NCBI GenBank assembly: GCA_963816725.1
Contig: CAWFMC010000005.1
Coordinates: 310,001-374,000 of the forward strand
DNA length: 64,000 nucleotides
Source: CAVSUB01 sp963816725
GTDB lineage: Bacteria > Acidobacteriota > Vicinamibacteria > Vicinamibacterales > 2-12-FULL-66-21
Reading direction: 5' to 3'
The notes beneath the pieces were generated by a model, which was not told where the DNA came from, ran no database searches, and was given only the letters and a program-made list of their open reading frames with translations. Of the stretch, positions 8,803 through 16,023 are shown in pieces. Both the position numbers and the translations under genes were made by a program. Numbering within the stretch: position 1 is the first letter of the stretch; each line of letters opens with the position of its first letter.

Positions 8803-10542
8803 TCACCCGCCGGAGTGCGTCTGCGGCACCAGCAGCTCCGCCAGCGCGTGCTCGACGTCCGCCGCCGCCCGTCCGGCGAGTGCCCGGCGCGCCGCCCGCC
8901 GAGCGTCTTCGGCGTTCAGGCTGCGCAGCACCTGCTTGGCGAGCGGAATCGTGCCTGGCGCCATGCTGAACTCGCGCAGCCCGAGCCCGACCAGCAGCGT
9001 CAGCAGGCCGGGATCGGCGGCCATTTCACCGCAGACGGCGACCGGGATGCGGCCGCGCCGCCCGGCCCGGGCGACCAGGCGCAGCGTGCGGAGCACGGCG
9101 GGATGGAGCGGCTGATAGAGGTCGGACACGCGATCGTCGGTCCGGTCGACAGCGAGACAATACTGGATCAGATCGTTGGTGCCGATGCTGAAGAAGTCCG
9201 CTTCGCGCGCCAGCAGGTCGGCGGTCATCGCGGCTGACGGCACCTCGATCATCACCCCGATCTCGACCGGACCCGGTGTCTCGCCGCGCGCGCGCAGGGT
9301 CTCGGCGGCGCGGACGACCGCGGCTCGTCCCGCCCGCAGCTGCTCGATGCCGGACACGAACGGAAACATGATCCGCAAGGGCCCGTGGACCGCGGCCCGA
9401 AGCAGTGCCCGCAGCTGCACCTGGAACACGTCCTCGGCCACCAGGCTCAGACGGATTCCGCGGAGGCCCAGCGCCGCCCGTGCGCCGTCCACCGCCGGCA
9501 CGCCACTCCGCGGCGCGGTCTCGCTGACATCGAAGGTGCGGATCGTCACCCGCCCGGGCGCGGTCAGCTCGATCAATCTGCGGTAGGCGTCGTACTGAGT
9601 CTCTTCGGTCAGTGCCGCGGTTCCCCCGCCGGCCAGCAGGAACTCCGATCGAAACAGCCCGATCCCGGCGGCGCCGCGCTCGAGCGCTTTCGACGCGTCC
9701 CCGGGATCCTCGAGGTTGGCCTCGAGCCGGATCTCGACGCCGTCCTCGGTGACCGCCGGCAAGTCGCGAAAGTGATCGAGCGATGCCTCGAACGCCAACC
9801 GGCTCCGCTGGCGTGCGGTGATCTGCGCCAATGTGTCGGCATCCGGCTCGACGAACACGTCGCCGGTCAGCCCGTCCACCGCAACCAGCGCTCCTGGTGC
9901 GATCAGGCCGCTCGCGTCGTGCAGACCGGCCACTGCCGGGATGTGGATCGAGCGAGCCAGGATCGCGGTGTGATACGTCCAGCTCCCGGCGTCGGTTACC
10001 AGCGCGGCCAGGCGCTGCCAATCGAGTTGCGCGATGACCGAGGGTGAGATCTCATCGGCAATCAGGACCAGCGGTCCTTCGAGTCCCTCGAAGGGATCCG
10101 CGGCGTCGCCGCCGGCGCGCAGGTTCATGCGCAGCCGCCCGACCACATCCGCGACATCCCCTTTGCGCTCGCGCAGGTAGCTGTCGCGCGCCTCGTCGAA
10201 GATCGCCGACATCTCATCGAGTGCGTGCTGCAATGCCGACGCGGCGTCGAGCCGCTCGTCGCGGATGATCGTCGACGCCCGGCCGATCAGCAGCGGGTCG
10301 TCGAGCATCAGAAGCTGGGCGTCGAAGATGTAGGCGTGGTCGGCGCCGCTGCTCCGGGCGATGCGCGTCTTGATGTGCTCGATCTGCGTCCGTGATCGAC
10401 GCCGCGCCTCCTCGAGGCGCGCCAGTTCCCGCGACACTCGTGCCGCAGGAACGCGGAACTGCAGGTCCCGGGTCCGGCCCTTCAGGACGAGCGCCTTGCC
10501 GACGCCGACGCCGGGCGACACGCCGAGCCCGGTCAGGCGCAC
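8803..10542 (-). CDS. ptsI: PTS enzyme I (phosphoenolpyruvate-protein phosphotransferase), divergent
   Basis: Takes phosphate from PEP onto a His and passes it to HPr. At 579 residues it has normal EI length, with no extra GAF domain, so it is not PtsP. The phospho-His region reads AGSWTYHTAILARS, keeping the His but replacing the usual GGRTSH with GSWTYH. The PEP site keeps GLFRSEF, the Glu in MIEVPSAA, GTNDLIQYCLAVDR and the Cys of CGEMAADP. The near-universal GGDK segment after RT(M/F)D is replaced by VSETAPRS. GTG start at 10542 overlaps the end of ptsH by 10 nt. It is probably active, but tuned for signalling rather than sugar flux. Confidence 0.9.
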   Translation of the reverse strand: MRLTGLGVSPGVGVGKALVLKGRTRDLQFRVPAARVSRELARLEEARRRSRTQIEHIKTRIARSSGADHAYIFDAQLLMLDDPLLIGRASTIIRDERLDAASALQHALDEMSAIFDEARDSYLRERKGDVADVVGRLRMNLRAGGDAADPFEGLEGPLVLIADEISPSVIAQLDWQRLAALVTDAGSWTYHTAILARSIHIPAVAGLHDASGLIAPGALVAVDGLTGDVFVEPDADTLAQITARQRSRLAFEASLDHFRDLPAVTEDGVEIRLEANLEDPGDASKALERGAAGIGLFRSEFLLAGGGTAALTEETQYDAYRRLIELTAPGRVTIRTFDVSETAPRSGVPAVDGARAALGLRGIRLSLVAEDVFQVQLRALLRAAVHGPLRIMFPFVSGIEQLRAGRAAVVRAAETLRARGETPGPVEIGVMIEVPSAAMTADLLAREADFFSIGTNDLIQYCLAVDRTDDRVSDLYQPLHPAVLRTLRLVARAGRRGRIPVAVCGEMAADPGLLTLLVGLGLREFSMAPGTIPLAKQVLRSLNAEDARRAARRALAGRAAADVEHALAELLVPQTHSGG

Positions 10543-10808
10543 GGGACCTCGTCGAAACCGCGCGCGACGAGCGCGCTCAACGCCTCGGCGGCGGCTTCTT
10601 CATCGGCGCCCTCCACCGTCAGCGTGATCGTGCTGCCTTGCGCTGCACCGAGCAGCAGCAACCCCATGATGCTCTTGCCCTCCATCTCGCGGCCACGGCA
10701 GCTGACCCGGACCTGTGAGCTGAAACCGTTGGCGGCATGGACGAAGCGGGCCGCGGCCCGCGCGTGCAGCCCCAGGGCGTTGACCACCCGCAACGTCCGC
10801 ACCGTCAT
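10533..10808 (-). CDS. ptsH: HPr phosphocarrier
   Basis: Small phosphocarrier between EI and EIIA. His15 lies in NALGLHARAAARFV with Arg17 kept; the usual Pro after Arg17 is Ala. Ser46 lies in GKSIMGLLLLG, the form phosphorylated by HPr kinase, and hprK is encoded four genes upstream. The 91 residues match the family. The start overlaps the EIIA stop as ATGA and its own end overlaps ptsI, so EIIA, HPr and EI should be made in step. Confidence 0.95.
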   Translation of the reverse strand: MTVRTLRVVNALGLHARAAARFVHAANGFSSQVRVSCRGREMEGKSIMGLLLLGAAQGSTITLTVEGADEEAAAEALSALVARGFDEVPCA

Positions 10809-11239
10809 CCCTTCTCGCCGCGCAGCAGATCCGACGTGACCCAGATAGCGTTGCGCCCGTGTTCGCGCATCTCGCGCGCGAGCGTCAGGAGATCCATGTC
10901 CCGCGGCGGCCGTGCCAGCTTGATCAACATCGGCAAGTTGACGCCGGTGATTACCTCGACGTGCGGATCGACGAAGGTGACGGCGAGGTTGGCCGGCGTT
11001 CCGCCGAACAGATCTGTCAGCACCAGCACGTTCGCCGGCTCGGTCTCCGTTCCGCCGGCGGATGCCCGGACCCGCTCGATTGCCTTGCCGATGTCCTCTT
11101 TCGCCTGATCCACATCGTCGTGCCAGCCCATCGACACGGCGGCCATGTGCGGCAGGTCGCCGCCGACGATCATCTCGGCGGAGTTCATCAGCTCCGCGGC
11201 GAGCTGGCCATGCGTGACGACGACGACGCCGAGCTTCAT
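10805..11239 (-). CDS. Mannose-family PTS EIIA domain protein
   Basis: Stand-alone EIIA of the mannose/sorbose family, 144 residues. The phosphoacceptor is His10 in VVVTHGQLA. The fold is further supported by VLVLTDLFGGTPANLA and GVNLPMLIKLA. No EIIB, EIIC or EIID is encoded in the window. The likely role is as the end of a regulatory phosphorelay EI-HPr-EIIA that reports PEP or nitrogen status, as inferred for similar rpoN-linked clusters. ATG start at 11239, 58 nt after rapZ. Confidence 0.9.
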   Translation of the reverse strand: MKLGVVVVTHGQLAAELMNSAEMIVGGDLPHMAAVSMGWHDDVDQAKEDIGKAIERVRASAGGTETEPANVLVLTDLFGGTPANLAVTFVDPHVEVITGVNLPMLIKLARPPRDMDLLTLAREMREHGRNAIWVTSDLLRGEKG

Positions 11240-11297
11240 GCCTGTACCTGCCGGTCCGCGGTGCGGGACCGGCTCCGGATGAAAGCGAGTGCCATGT

Positions 11298-12215
11298 CTA
11301 TGTCTCGAGGCCGATGTCGCGGTGCATGACCCGAAGGCGCACGCCGCTCAGGCCCGACAACCCCTTCTTCAAGGCCTCGGCCATCGCCACCGATCGATGG
11401 CGGCCACCGGTGCAGCCAATGCCGATCGTGAGGTAGGTCTTGCCCTCGGTCACGTACTGCGGGATGAGAAACTTCAGCAGGTTCAGCGTGTGACGCAGGA
11501 AGTCGTGCGTCGCCGGCGACCGTTCCAGATATCGGACGACGTCGCGATCGCGCCCGGTGTGGGGCCGGAGCTTGGCGACGAAGTGAGGATTCGGGAGGAA
11601 CCGCACGTCGAACAACAGGTCCGAGTCGACCGGGATGCCGTGCTTGAACCCGAAGCTCAGGATCGTGACGACCAGCTGCGTGCCGGGCGCGCGCCCGCTC
11701 GCGACGCTGGTGAACGCGTGGCGCAGCTCGTGCACCGTCATGCCCGAGGTGTCGACGACGTGATCGGCGAGGCTGCGGATGGTGCGCATCGCCTTGCGCT
11801 CTTCGCGAATGCCTTCGATCGCCGACCGGTCAGGGGCGAGCGGATGCGGCCGCCGCGTCTCGCTGAAGCGCCGCACCAGCGCCGCCTCCGAGGCCTCGAG
11901 GAAGATCAGCACCGGATCCAGGCCGCGCGTGGTCTGCAACTTCCGGTAGATCGCCGGGAAGTCGGTCAGCAGCTTGCCTTCCCGCACGTCGACCACCACG
12001 GCCGCGCGGGTGATCTCGCTGCCAGCCCGGAGCGTCAGCTCGGCGAGCATCGGCAGCAGCGTCACCGGCAGGTTGTCGACGCAGAAGTACCCGAGATCTT
12101 CGAGCGCGCGAATCGCCTGCGATTTGCCCGAGCCTGACACTCCGGTCAGCACGACGAACCGCGACGTCACTGCCGTCCTGGCGGCGCGCCGTGCGGCGTG
12201 ACGCTTCTCGCGCAT
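11298..12215 (-). CDS. rapZ: RapZ/YvcJ-family nucleotide-binding protein
   Basis: Nucleotide-binding protein which in enterobacteria is an RNase adaptor controlling glmS through small RNAs. The target here is unknown. The N-terminal P-loop is GVSGSGKS (about residues 25-32), followed by ALEDLGYFCVDNLP, a strong family signature. The C-terminal domain has DVRFLPNPHFVAKLRPHTGRD and IGIGCTGGRHRSV. At 305 residues it is slightly long because of a basic N-terminal extension (REKRHAARRAART). It starts directly against the hprK stop codon (12216-12218), with no spacer. Confidence 0.94.
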   Translation of the reverse strand: MREKRHAARRAARTAVTSRFVVLTGVSGSGKSQAIRALEDLGYFCVDNLPVTLLPMLAELTLRAGSEITRAAVVVDVREGKLLTDFPAIYRKLQTTRGLDPVLIFLEASEAALVRRFSETRRPHPLAPDRSAIEGIREERKAMRTIRSLADHVVDTSGMTVHELRHAFTSVASGRAPGTQLVVTILSFGFKHGIPVDSDLLFDVRFLPNPHFVAKLRPHTGRDRDVVRYLERSPATHDFLRHTLNLLKFLIPQYVTEGKTYLTIGIGCTGGRHRSVAMAEALKKGLSGLSGVRLRVMHRDIGLET

Positions 12216-13214
12216 CTACAGATCCTCTCCGGACTCGAGCTCCGTGTCGCTGTCGATCGTCGCCAGCTCCAGATCGCGGTTGACTCGATCGACAAGACGA
12301 CGGGCGGCGTGATGGCCACTGTTTCGCAGCAGCTGGTTGCGCGCCGCGACCTCGACCAGGATGGCCACGTTACGGCCTGGGGCCACGGGCATGCGGACCA
12401 TCGGAATCCGGATGCCGAGCAACTCGTGGAACGAGTCGTCGACGCCCAGCCGATCGTACTCGCGTCCGGGCTCCCAGCGTTCCAACTGCACCACCAGCTC
12501 GACGCGCTTCGACGTGCGGGTCGAGGCGATGCCGAACATATCCTGGACGTTGATGATCCCGAGACCGCGAATCTCCATGTGGTGGCGGGTCAGCTCCGGG
12601 CAGCTGCCCAGCACGAACGACTGCGCCCGGCAGCGCAGCTCCACCGCATCGTCGGCCACCAGCCGGTGACCGCGCACGACCAGATCGAGCGCACACTCGC
12701 TCTTGCCGATGCCGCTCTCCCCCATCACGAGCACGCCCAGGCCGAGGATGTCGAGCAGCACGCCGTGCACCACGCCGCGCGCCGACAGGTAGGTGTCGAG
12801 CACCGCCGTCAGGCGGGACATGGCGTCCGGCGTCGCGGTGCGCGTCCGCAGCAGCGGCACGTGCGCGCGATCCGCTTCGACCATCAGTTCGACCGGCGGC
12901 TCGAGGCCGTCGGTCACCAGGACGCACGGCAGCGGGTAGGCCAGGATGCGTTTCAGGACGGCGGTTCGGCCCGGCTGGTCGAGCCCCTCGAGATAGCGGA
13001 TCTCGCTCTCGCCGAACACCAGCACGCGACCTTCGCGCAGGTAGGCGTCGAACCCGGACAGCGCCAGCCCGGTCTTCTGCGTGTGCGGGATGGTGATGCG
13101 GCGATCGAGCCCCTCGCCGCCGGCCAGCAGCTCGAGGTCGAGGCTCCGGGTCGCCGCGAGGTCGCGGAGGATCGTCCGGATCGTAACGCCGGCGGGCTCG
13201 TGTATCTGGACCAT
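12216..13214 (-). CDS. hprK: HPr kinase/phosphorylase
   Basis: Phosphorylates and dephosphorylates Ser46 of HPr according to metabolite levels. The N-terminal receptor-like domain spans about residues 1-135. The C-terminal kinase domain has RGVVHGVLLDI with the family His150, Walker A GESGIGKS at 165-172, and the kinase signature EIRGLGIINVQDMFG from 214. The frame is open well upstream, but ATG 13214 gives the usual length (332 residues) and the usual N-terminus. It lies 47 nt after hpf in the rpoN cluster. With Ser46 present on the encoded HPr, the regulatory pair is complete. Confidence 0.95.
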   Translation of the reverse strand: MVQIHEPAGVTIRTILRDLAATRSLDLELLAGGEGLDRRITIPHTQKTGLALSGFDAYLREGRVLVFGESEIRYLEGLDQPGRTAVLKRILAYPLPCVLVTDGLEPPVELMVEADRAHVPLLRTRTATPDAMSRLTAVLDTYLSARGVVHGVLLDILGLGVLVMGESGIGKSECALDLVVRGHRLVADDAVELRCRAQSFVLGSCPELTRHHMEIRGLGIINVQDMFGIASTRTSKRVELVVQLERWEPGREYDRLGVDDSFHELLGIRIPMVRMPVAPGRNVAILVEVAARNQLLRNSGHHAARRLVDRVNRDLELATIDSDTELESGEDL

Positions 13215-13261
13215 GATCAGCGAGGCGGATGAGGACGACGCCCTGCGGCGCCGATCGGATC

Positions 13262-13792
13262 TCAGTCCGGCTCGATCAGTCCCAGGTTGCCGTCCTTGCG
13301 CTTGTAGAGGATGCTGACCGCGTCGGTCTCGGCGTTGCGAAACACCACGAAGCTCTCGGCCCGCGAGTCGACCTGCAGGGCGGCGTCCTCGATCGACATC
13401 GGTTTGACGGCGTAGCGGGAGGCGCGAACGATCCGCGGCCCCGCCGGGGCCGTCGCCGCATCGGCGTCCGTGACCGCGCGCGGGCTGGCGGCGCGGCGCT
13501 TCCGCTCCGCCCATTTGCCTTTCACCTTGTGCGCCTGCTGCTCGATCTTGGCGGAGGCCTGGCGGACGGCGTTCACCCAGGTCGTGTCCTCACCGTTGCC
13601 GCGCAACGTCCGGTCGCCACGGGCATGCACGACGATCTCGCTCTGGAGACGGTACTTCTCTTTGGAGAGGATGACCTGTGCGGAGATGACGCTGTCGTTG
13701 AGGAGCTTGCCGAGGCGGACGAGCCGCTTGTCGATCAGCTGACGCAGCGCCGGCGTGATGTCGACGTGACGACCGGTGATGTCGAGTCTCAT
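13262..13792 (-). CDS. hpf: Long-form hibernation promoting factor
   Basis: Binds the ribosomal decoding centre and drives 100S dimer formation in stationary phase. The N-terminal S30AE domain (about 1-100) starts MRLDITGRHVDITPALRQLIDKRL. A variable linker and the C-terminal dimerisation domain (about 120-176, SIEDAALQVDSRAESFVVFRNAET...) make it the long form. The start at ATG 13792 is the family start; the reading frame is open for another 165 codons upstream, through rpoN antisense-free sequence. The spacer to rpoN consists of a 7-nt repeat. Confidence 0.94.
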   Translation of the reverse strand: MRLDITGRHVDITPALRQLIDKRLVRLGKLLNDSVISAQVILSKEKYRLQSEIVVHARGDRTLRGNGEDTTWVNAVRQASAKIEQQAHKVKGKWAERKRRAASPRAVTDADAATAPAGPRIVRASRYAVKPMSIEDAALQVDSRAESFVVFRNAETDAVSILYKRKDGNLGLIEPD

Positions 13793-13797
13793 GAGTA

Positions 13798-13835
13798 GGA
13801 GCTGCCAGCTTCCAGCTTCCGGCTGCCAGCTATCT
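13798..13835. repeat. 7-nt tandem array between rpoN and hpf
   Basis: About five 7-nt units fill the whole spacer: AGCTGCC, AGCTTCC, AGCTTCC, GGCTGCC, AGCTATC. The last unit runs into the rpoN stop codon at 13834-13836. The unit differs in sequence from the arrays in other spacers but shares their period. Confidence 0.7.
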
Positions 13836-15267
13836 AGAACAGCACCTTTCGCTGATTGGACGTCGGGATTTTGAGCTCTTCGCGGTACTTCGCGATCGTC
13901 CGGCGGGCGAGCATGAGCCCCTCCTTCTGCAGGATGCTGACGATCTTCGAATCGCTGAGCGGCTTGCGCGGGTCTTCGTTCTCGATGATCTTCCGAATCC
14001 GCTGTTTGATCGTGACCGACGAGACGCTCTCGCCGTACGAGCTGCTGATTCCGCTGTGGAAGAAGTACTTCATCTCGAACACGCCTTGCGGCGTGTGCAT
14101 GTACTTGTTGTTGACCACTCGGCTGACCGTCGACTCGTGCATGCCGATGTCGTTGGCCACGTCGCGCAGCACCAGGGGCCGCAGGTACTCGATGCCGTGG
14201 TCGAGGAACTCGCGCTGGAAGTTGATGATGCTGGTGGCGACCTTGTGGATCGTCTTCTGGCGCTGGTCGACCGACTTGATCAGCCACAGCGCCGAGCGGA
14301 ACTTATCCTTGACGTAGGCGCGCGTCTCGTCGTTCTGCTCGGTGCCGGCGCCGCTCTTGTCCAGCAGCCTCCGGTACACGGGGCTGATGCGCAGCTGCGG
14401 CAGCCCTTCCTCGTTCAACGCCGCCACGTACTGATCCTCGACCTTGACGATGTAGACGTCGGGGATGACGTACTGCGACTGGGTCGGGTTGTAGCGGCTG
14501 CCCGGCTTCGGATCGAGCCCGCGGATGATCTCGATGTGCTCGCGAAGATCCTCGATGCCCATCCCGAGCTTGCGGGCAATCTCCGGGACCTGATGGTTCT
14601 GGAGCAGGCGCAGGTGCTCGGTGACGATCTTCTCCGACGGCGTGCCCTCGAGCCCGAGGTGCCGGATCTGCAACCAGAGGCACTCTTGCAGGTCGCGCGC
14701 GGCGACGCCGATCGGATCGAAGGTCTGGACGTGCTGCAGGGCGCGCTCGACGTCGCCGACCGGCCACTCGGCCATCGCGGCGATCTCCTCGACCGACGCC
14801 ACCAGATAGCCATCGTCGTCCAGGTTGCCGATGATCGCGCGCCCGATCTCCTTCAGCTTCTCGTCGTCGGTCTGCATCGACAGCTGCCAGAGCAGGTGAT
14901 CCGACAGCGAGCCGGCGGTCGAGAGCGTGTTCTCGATCGGCGGCAGCTCCTTGACCTCTGACGGCGTGCGCGACTTGTAGCCGTCGTCCAGATAGTCGCC
15001 GAAGAAGTACTCGTAATCGGCGTCGTCCCAGGCGTCGGTCTTCTCGGCCGGCTTCTCGGCTTCCGGCTTCTCGGCCTGCTGCTGCTCGACGGGCTGCAAC
15101 TCCTCGGTCTCGACTTCCTCGAGCAGAGGGTTCTCGACCATCTCCTGATTCAGCAGGTCCGCGAGCTCGAGCGTAGACATCGGCAGCAGCTTGATGGCCT
15201 GCTGCAGCGACGGCGTCAGAATGAGCTTCTGAACGAGTTTTGTGTGTAGTTTCTGCTGAATCGCCAT
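13834..15267 (-). CDS. rpoN: RNA polymerase sigma-54 factor
   Basis: Sigma factor for GG-N10-GC promoters, which need an AAA+ activator such as the one at 44862-47771. At 477 residues it has full length. Region I is Gln/Leu-rich (MAIQQKLHTKLVQKLILTP). An acidic region II follows (about 50-115). The core-binding domain and the helix-turn-helix with HESTVSRVVNNKYMHTPQG come next. The RpoN box near the end reads ARRTIAKYREELKIP, with the central ARRT-x-AKYRE intact. Its position after lptB and before hpf is conserved across diderm bacteria. Confidence 0.96.
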   Translation of the reverse strand: MAIQQKLHTKLVQKLILTPSLQQAIKLLPMSTLELADLLNQEMVENPLLEEVETEELQPVEQQQAEKPEAEKPAEKTDAWDDADYEYFFGDYLDDGYKSRTPSEVKELPPIENTLSTAGSLSDHLLWQLSMQTDDEKLKEIGRAIIGNLDDDGYLVASVEEIAAMAEWPVGDVERALQHVQTFDPIGVAARDLQECLWLQIRHLGLEGTPSEKIVTEHLRLLQNHQVPEIARKLGMGIEDLREHIEIIRGLDPKPGSRYNPTQSQYVIPDVYIVKVEDQYVAALNEEGLPQLRISPVYRRLLDKSGAGTEQNDETRAYVKDKFRSALWLIKSVDQRQKTIHKVATSIINFQREFLDHGIEYLRPLVLRDVANDIGMHESTVSRVVNNKYMHTPQGVFEMKYFFHSGISSSYGESVSSVTIKQRIRKIIENEDPRKPLSDSKIVSILQKEGLMLARRTIAKYREELKIPTSNQRKVLF

Positions 15268-15297
15268 GGGTCGCGTGGTGGCTGAGTCCCTACAAGT

Positions 15298-16023
15298 TTA
15301 GTCCAATCGGAAGTCGGCTCCGAGGTAAATCCGCTTCACCTCATCGTCCGCGGCGAGTCCGTCCGGGGTGCCGCTGCGGAAGATCACGCCGCCATGGACG
15401 ATATAGGCGCGGTCGGTGATCCGCAGGGTTTCGCGGACGTTGTGATCGGTGATCAGGACGCCGATCCCGCGCGCCTTCAAGTGAAAGATGATCGTCTGGA
15501 TATCGGTCACGGCGATCGGATCGATGCCCGCAAACGGCTCGTCCAGGAGCATGAACATCGGCTGCATCACGAGCGCCCGAGTGATCTCCACCCGGCGCCG
15601 CTCGCCGCCCGAGAGCGTGTAAGCCGGTGACTTGGCCAGCGGTGTCAGCGACAGTTCCGCGAGCAGTTCCCGCAGGCGGGCCCGGCGCGTCGCCCCGTCG
15701 AGGTTCAGCGTCTCCAGAATCGCGATGATGTTCTGCTCGACCGACAGTCCTCGGAAGATCGACGCCTCCTGCGGCAGGTAGCCGATGCCCTTGCGGGCCC
15801 GGATGTACATCGGGTCGTCGGTGATGTCCGCCCCGTTCAACAGCACCCGACCCGAATCGGGTGCCGTCAGACCCACGACCATCGAGAACGTCGTCGTCTT
15901 GCCGGCCCCGTTCGGCCCCAGCAGCCCGACCACTTCACCCGACGCGATGTCGATCTCGACCCCCTTGACCACCGTCCGACCGCCGTACGACTTGGTGAGT
16001 CCTATCGTGTTCAGCGTCGCCAT
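15298..16023 (-). CDS. lptB: LptB, ATPase of the LPS export transporter
   Basis: Cytoplasmic ABC ATPase that powers extraction of LPS by LptFG. Walker A GPNGAGKTTT (about 35-44), the Q-loop, signature LSGGERRRVEI, Walker B MFMLLDEPFAGIDP and the switch His in LITDHNVRETL are all present. The 241 residues match the family. Its ATG (16023) directly abuts the stop of lptC/A, so the two are coupled. LptF and LptG are not in the window. Confidence 0.95.
   Translation of the reverse strand: MATLNTIGLTKSYGGRTVVKGVEIDIASGEVVGLLGPNGAGKTTTFSMVVGLTAPDSGRVLLNGADITDDPMYIRARKGIGYLPQEASIFRGLSVEQNIIAILETLNLDGATRRARLRELLAELSLTPLAKSPAYTLSGGERRRVEITRALVMQPMFMLLDEPFAGIDPIAVTDIQTIIFHLKARGIGVLITDHNVRETLRITDRAYIVHGGVIFRSGTPDGLAADDEVKRIYLGADFRLD

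Noticed and set aside
8803..10542. Calling the EI protein PtsP (nitrogen-type EI)
   Set aside because: There is no N-terminal GAF domain; the length is that of ordinary EI.
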